A DNA stretch of 64,000 nt from positions 3,968,001 through 4,032,000 of the forward strand of contig NZ_LT607409.1 in assembly GCF_900091505.1 (NCBI RefSeq). The letters are read 5' to 3'. Source of the DNA: Micromonospora chokoriensis (GTDB lineage: Bacteria > Actinomycetota > Actinomycetes > Mycobacteriales > Micromonosporaceae). The notes below the pieces were generated by a model. It saw nothing but the letters and a program-made list of their open reading frames with translations. It ran no database searches and had not been told where the DNA came from. A program made the translations under genes and the position numbers. Of this stretch, positions 62,373-64,000 are shown one piece after another (position 1 is the first letter of the stretch; each line of letters starts with the position of its first letter).

Positions 62373-63193
62373 TGCTGCTGAGCTGGCTCTACGTGCCCGG
62401 TGACCGCCCGGACCGGTTCGCCAAGGCGGTCGCCTCGGGTGCCGACGCGGTCATCCTCGACCTGGAGGACGCCGTGGTCGCCGGGCGCAAGGCGTACGCC
62501 CGGGACGCCGTCGCCGAGTTCCTCGCCGACAGGCACCCCGTGCCCGTGCAGGTCCGGGTCAACGAGCTGACCGGCCCGGACGTCGACGCCGACCTGACGG
62601 CGGTGGCCGGCCGGCCCGGGTTGACCGGCCTACGACTGCCGAAGGTCGAGTCGGCCGCGACGGTGACGGCCCTCGGGGAGCGCATCGACGTACCCCTGCA
62701 CCTGTTGATCGAGTCGGCGGTCGGGCTGGAGTCCGCGTACCCTATCGCCGCAGCCCACCCCGCGGTGGCCTCGATCGGCCTCGGTGAGGCCGACCTGCGC
62801 TCCGACCTGGGGGTGAGTGACGACGACGGGCTGCTCTGGGCGCGCGGCCGGGTGGTGGTCGCGGCCCGCGCGGCCGGCCTGACCCCACCGGCCATGGCGG
62901 TGTACGCCGACGTGGTGGACCTCGACGGTCTGTCCGCGTCGTGCGCGGTCGGGCGGCGGCTCGGGTTCCTCGGCCGCACGGCGATCCACCCGCGCCAGCT
63001 CCCGGTGATCGTCGAGGCCTTCCGTCCGGCCGAGCAGGAGGTGGCCCGCGCCGCCGAACTGCTGGCCGCGGTGGCGGACGCGGAGCTGCGGGACTCGGGG
63101 ACGGTGGTCCTGCCCGACGGACGGTTCGCGGACCGGGCGATGGTGGCCGCCGCCCAGCGTGTCGTCGACCTGGCCGCGCGCTACGCCGCCTGA
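62372..63193 (+). CDS. CitE/HpcH-type CoA-ester lyase
   Basis: A 273-aa TIM-barrel lyase of the citrate lyase beta-like/malyl-CoA lyase group. WLYVPGDRPDRFAKAVASGA and AVILDLEDAV open the fold; Glu in LLIESAVGLESAYPIA and Asp in GLGEADLRSDLG bind magnesium; GRTAIHPRQLPVI closes it. It should split a 3-hydroxyacyl-CoA or citramalyl/malyl-CoA-like ester, made by the preceding transferase, into acetyl- or acyl-CoA plus an oxo acid. The ATG shares a base with the previous stop (TGATG). Last gene of the operon. Confidence 0.9.
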   Translation: MLLSWLYVPGDRPDRFAKAVASGADAVILDLEDAVVAGRKAYARDAVAEFLADRHPVPVQVRVNELTGPDVDADLTAVAGRPGLTGLRLPKVESAATVTALGERIDVPLHLLIESAVGLESAYPIAAAHPAVASIGLGEADLRSDLGVSDDDGLLWARGRVVVAARAAGLTPPAMAVYADVVDLDGLSASCAVGRRLGFLGRTAIHPRQLPVIVEAFRPAEQEVARAAELLAAVADAELRDSGTVVLPDGRFADRAMVAAAQRVVDLAARYAA

Positions 63194-63350
63194 CCCGTCG
63201 TGTCGACGGCTCGTCGTGTCGTCACGGAGCACAGTCGCGGTCTTACTTTGCGCTCACCCGGATGTTAGTTTGACCCCTACCATCCGGAGGGCCCAGCTGC
63301 CCGGCTGACGACGGAGGCGAAGAGGTGCTCGTACCGGCCCGGGCAGGCTG

Positions 63351-64000
63351 ATGGAGAGCATCCTGCAGTCGTGGCCGGAGTGGGGGAGTTGGGTTCTGCT
63401 GACTCTCGGCGCCGCAGTGCTCGGAGCGGCCGGCACCCGGGTCAGCGACGCCGCGGTGAGCGGTATCGGGCAACTGTTCGGTCGTGCGCGGGTCGAGGTC
63501 TATTACATACCACTGCCGGTCCGCAACATTCTGATCGCGGAGAAGCGCCAGGTGGCGACGATTCGGCGGACCGTGCGGCGCTGTGCCGGGCTCTGCATCC
63601 TCACCGGAATGCCCGGCATCGGCAAGAGTCAGGCAGCTGTCCAGTACGCCCACCGACACCGGCGGCGCTATCAGATCGTATGGTGGATCAACGCCAGCAG
63701 CGCCGAGGACGTCGTATCCGGGTTCGGCCAACTCGCCGGAGCGGCCCGCCTCGTGCAACCGGACGACCCTCGCACACCCGTCGCGCTGGCCAACGACGTC
63801 AAGACCTGGCTGGAGGGTCGCCGGCGCTGGCTACTGATCTTCGACAACGCCCGGCACACCGACGTCCTGCTCTCGCTCATGCCCCGCCGGGTCCGCACCG
63901 GACACATCATCATCACCTCGAACAATCCTGTCTGGGACGACCACCAGAAGAGCGTGGTCGAGGCCGCGGTCCCGTCACTACAGGAGGGCTCGGCCTACCT
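63351..64000 (+). CDS. STAND/NB-ARC-type NTPase, N-terminal part
   Basis: An ATG at 63351 opens a frame that runs without stop to the end of the window (216 residues visible). A hydrophobic N-terminus (WVLLTLGAAVLGAAGTRVSD) may anchor it to the membrane or bind a partner. Then come Walker A GMPGIGKS (residues about 86-93) and Walker B WLLIFDNA (about 156-163), followed by the sensor-like TGHIIITSNNPVW. This is the NB-ARC layout of STAND proteins that usually continue with TPRs and act in signalling or defence. Its codon use is somewhat less GC-rich than its neighbours. Confidence 0.75.
   Translation, partial: MESILQSWPEWGSWVLLTLGAAVLGAAGTRVSDAAVSGIGQLFGRARVEVYYIPLPVRNILIAEKRQVATIRRTVRRCAGLCILTGMPGIGKSQAAVQYAHRHRRRYQIVWWINASSAEDVVSGFGQLAGAARLVQPDDPRTPVALANDVKTWLEGRRRWLLIFDNARHTDVLLSLMPRRVRTGHIIITSNNPVWDDHQKSVVEAAVPSLQEGSAY

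Overview
The window is GC-rich DNA, with genes packed on both strands, many GTG starts and frequent 4-bp ATGA or GTGA overlaps. Gene content (large secreted polysaccharidases with ricin or discoidin modules, NIT-type histidine kinase, F420/PPOX enzymes, DUF222/HNH protein, effector-associated EACC1 protein, iniBAC-like dynamins) points to an actinomycete, most likely Micromonosporaceae. That assignment is inferred from gene content and style, not from a marker gene.

Layout. 0-8.9 kb: an ini-type locus. A truncated NIT-sensor kinase, an IniR-like AAA/LuxR regulator and an Hsp70 lacking its substrate domain run leftward. They are divergent from IniB-, IniA- and IniC-like genes (a small signature protein plus two dynamin-like GTPases). 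8.9-25 kb: a DUF1540 protein with a possible iron box, a 1315-aa secreted ThuA/sugar-dehydrogenase/PKD/CBM enzyme, a two-component system, a DUF5872 protein, acetyltransferase, PepSY protein, an ABC exporter behind a MerR-type promoter, an HNH/DUF222 protein, a MerR-thioredoxin pair and a GH46 chitosanase. 25-34 kb: a xylan or arabinoxylan-type locus (GH43 enzyme, ABC sugar importer, LacI regulator, CE1-like esterase with ricin module). 34-43.7 kb: a SAM methyltransferase, a junction of two broken genes (XRE regulator and M14 carboxypeptidase), a lone EACC1 protein, GH18 chitinase, BASS transporter, small flavin/F420 and VOC proteins, an epimerase and a GH128-like glucanase. 43.9-51.4 kb: LtrA protein, acetyltransferase, hydrolase, aldo/keto reductase divergent from TetR, and an ABC-F protein preceded by a possible attenuator peptide.

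51.5-63.2 kb is the most unusual part: one tightly packed operon of LacI regulator, ABC sugar importer (two permeases and a lipoprotein), two ADP-ribosylglycohydrolase-fold proteins, ribokinase-type kinase, a TIM-barrel/SUMF1-like fusion, a family III CoA-transferase and a CitE-like CoA-ester lyase. It reads as a dedicated uptake and breakdown route for a riboside or similar glycoconjugate whose acid part is handled as a CoA ester; I do not recognise it as a described pathway. The window ends inside a STAND/NB-ARC NTPase gene.

Regulatory structure is rich: long perfect palindromes sit at gene ends and in two cases supply the stop codon. LacI-, MerR- and TetR-type operator palindromes precede several genes, and a group of genes shows a -10 hexamer six or seven bases before the start codon, as expected for leaderless transcripts. 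No tRNA, rRNA, CRISPR array or intact insertion sequence was recognised.
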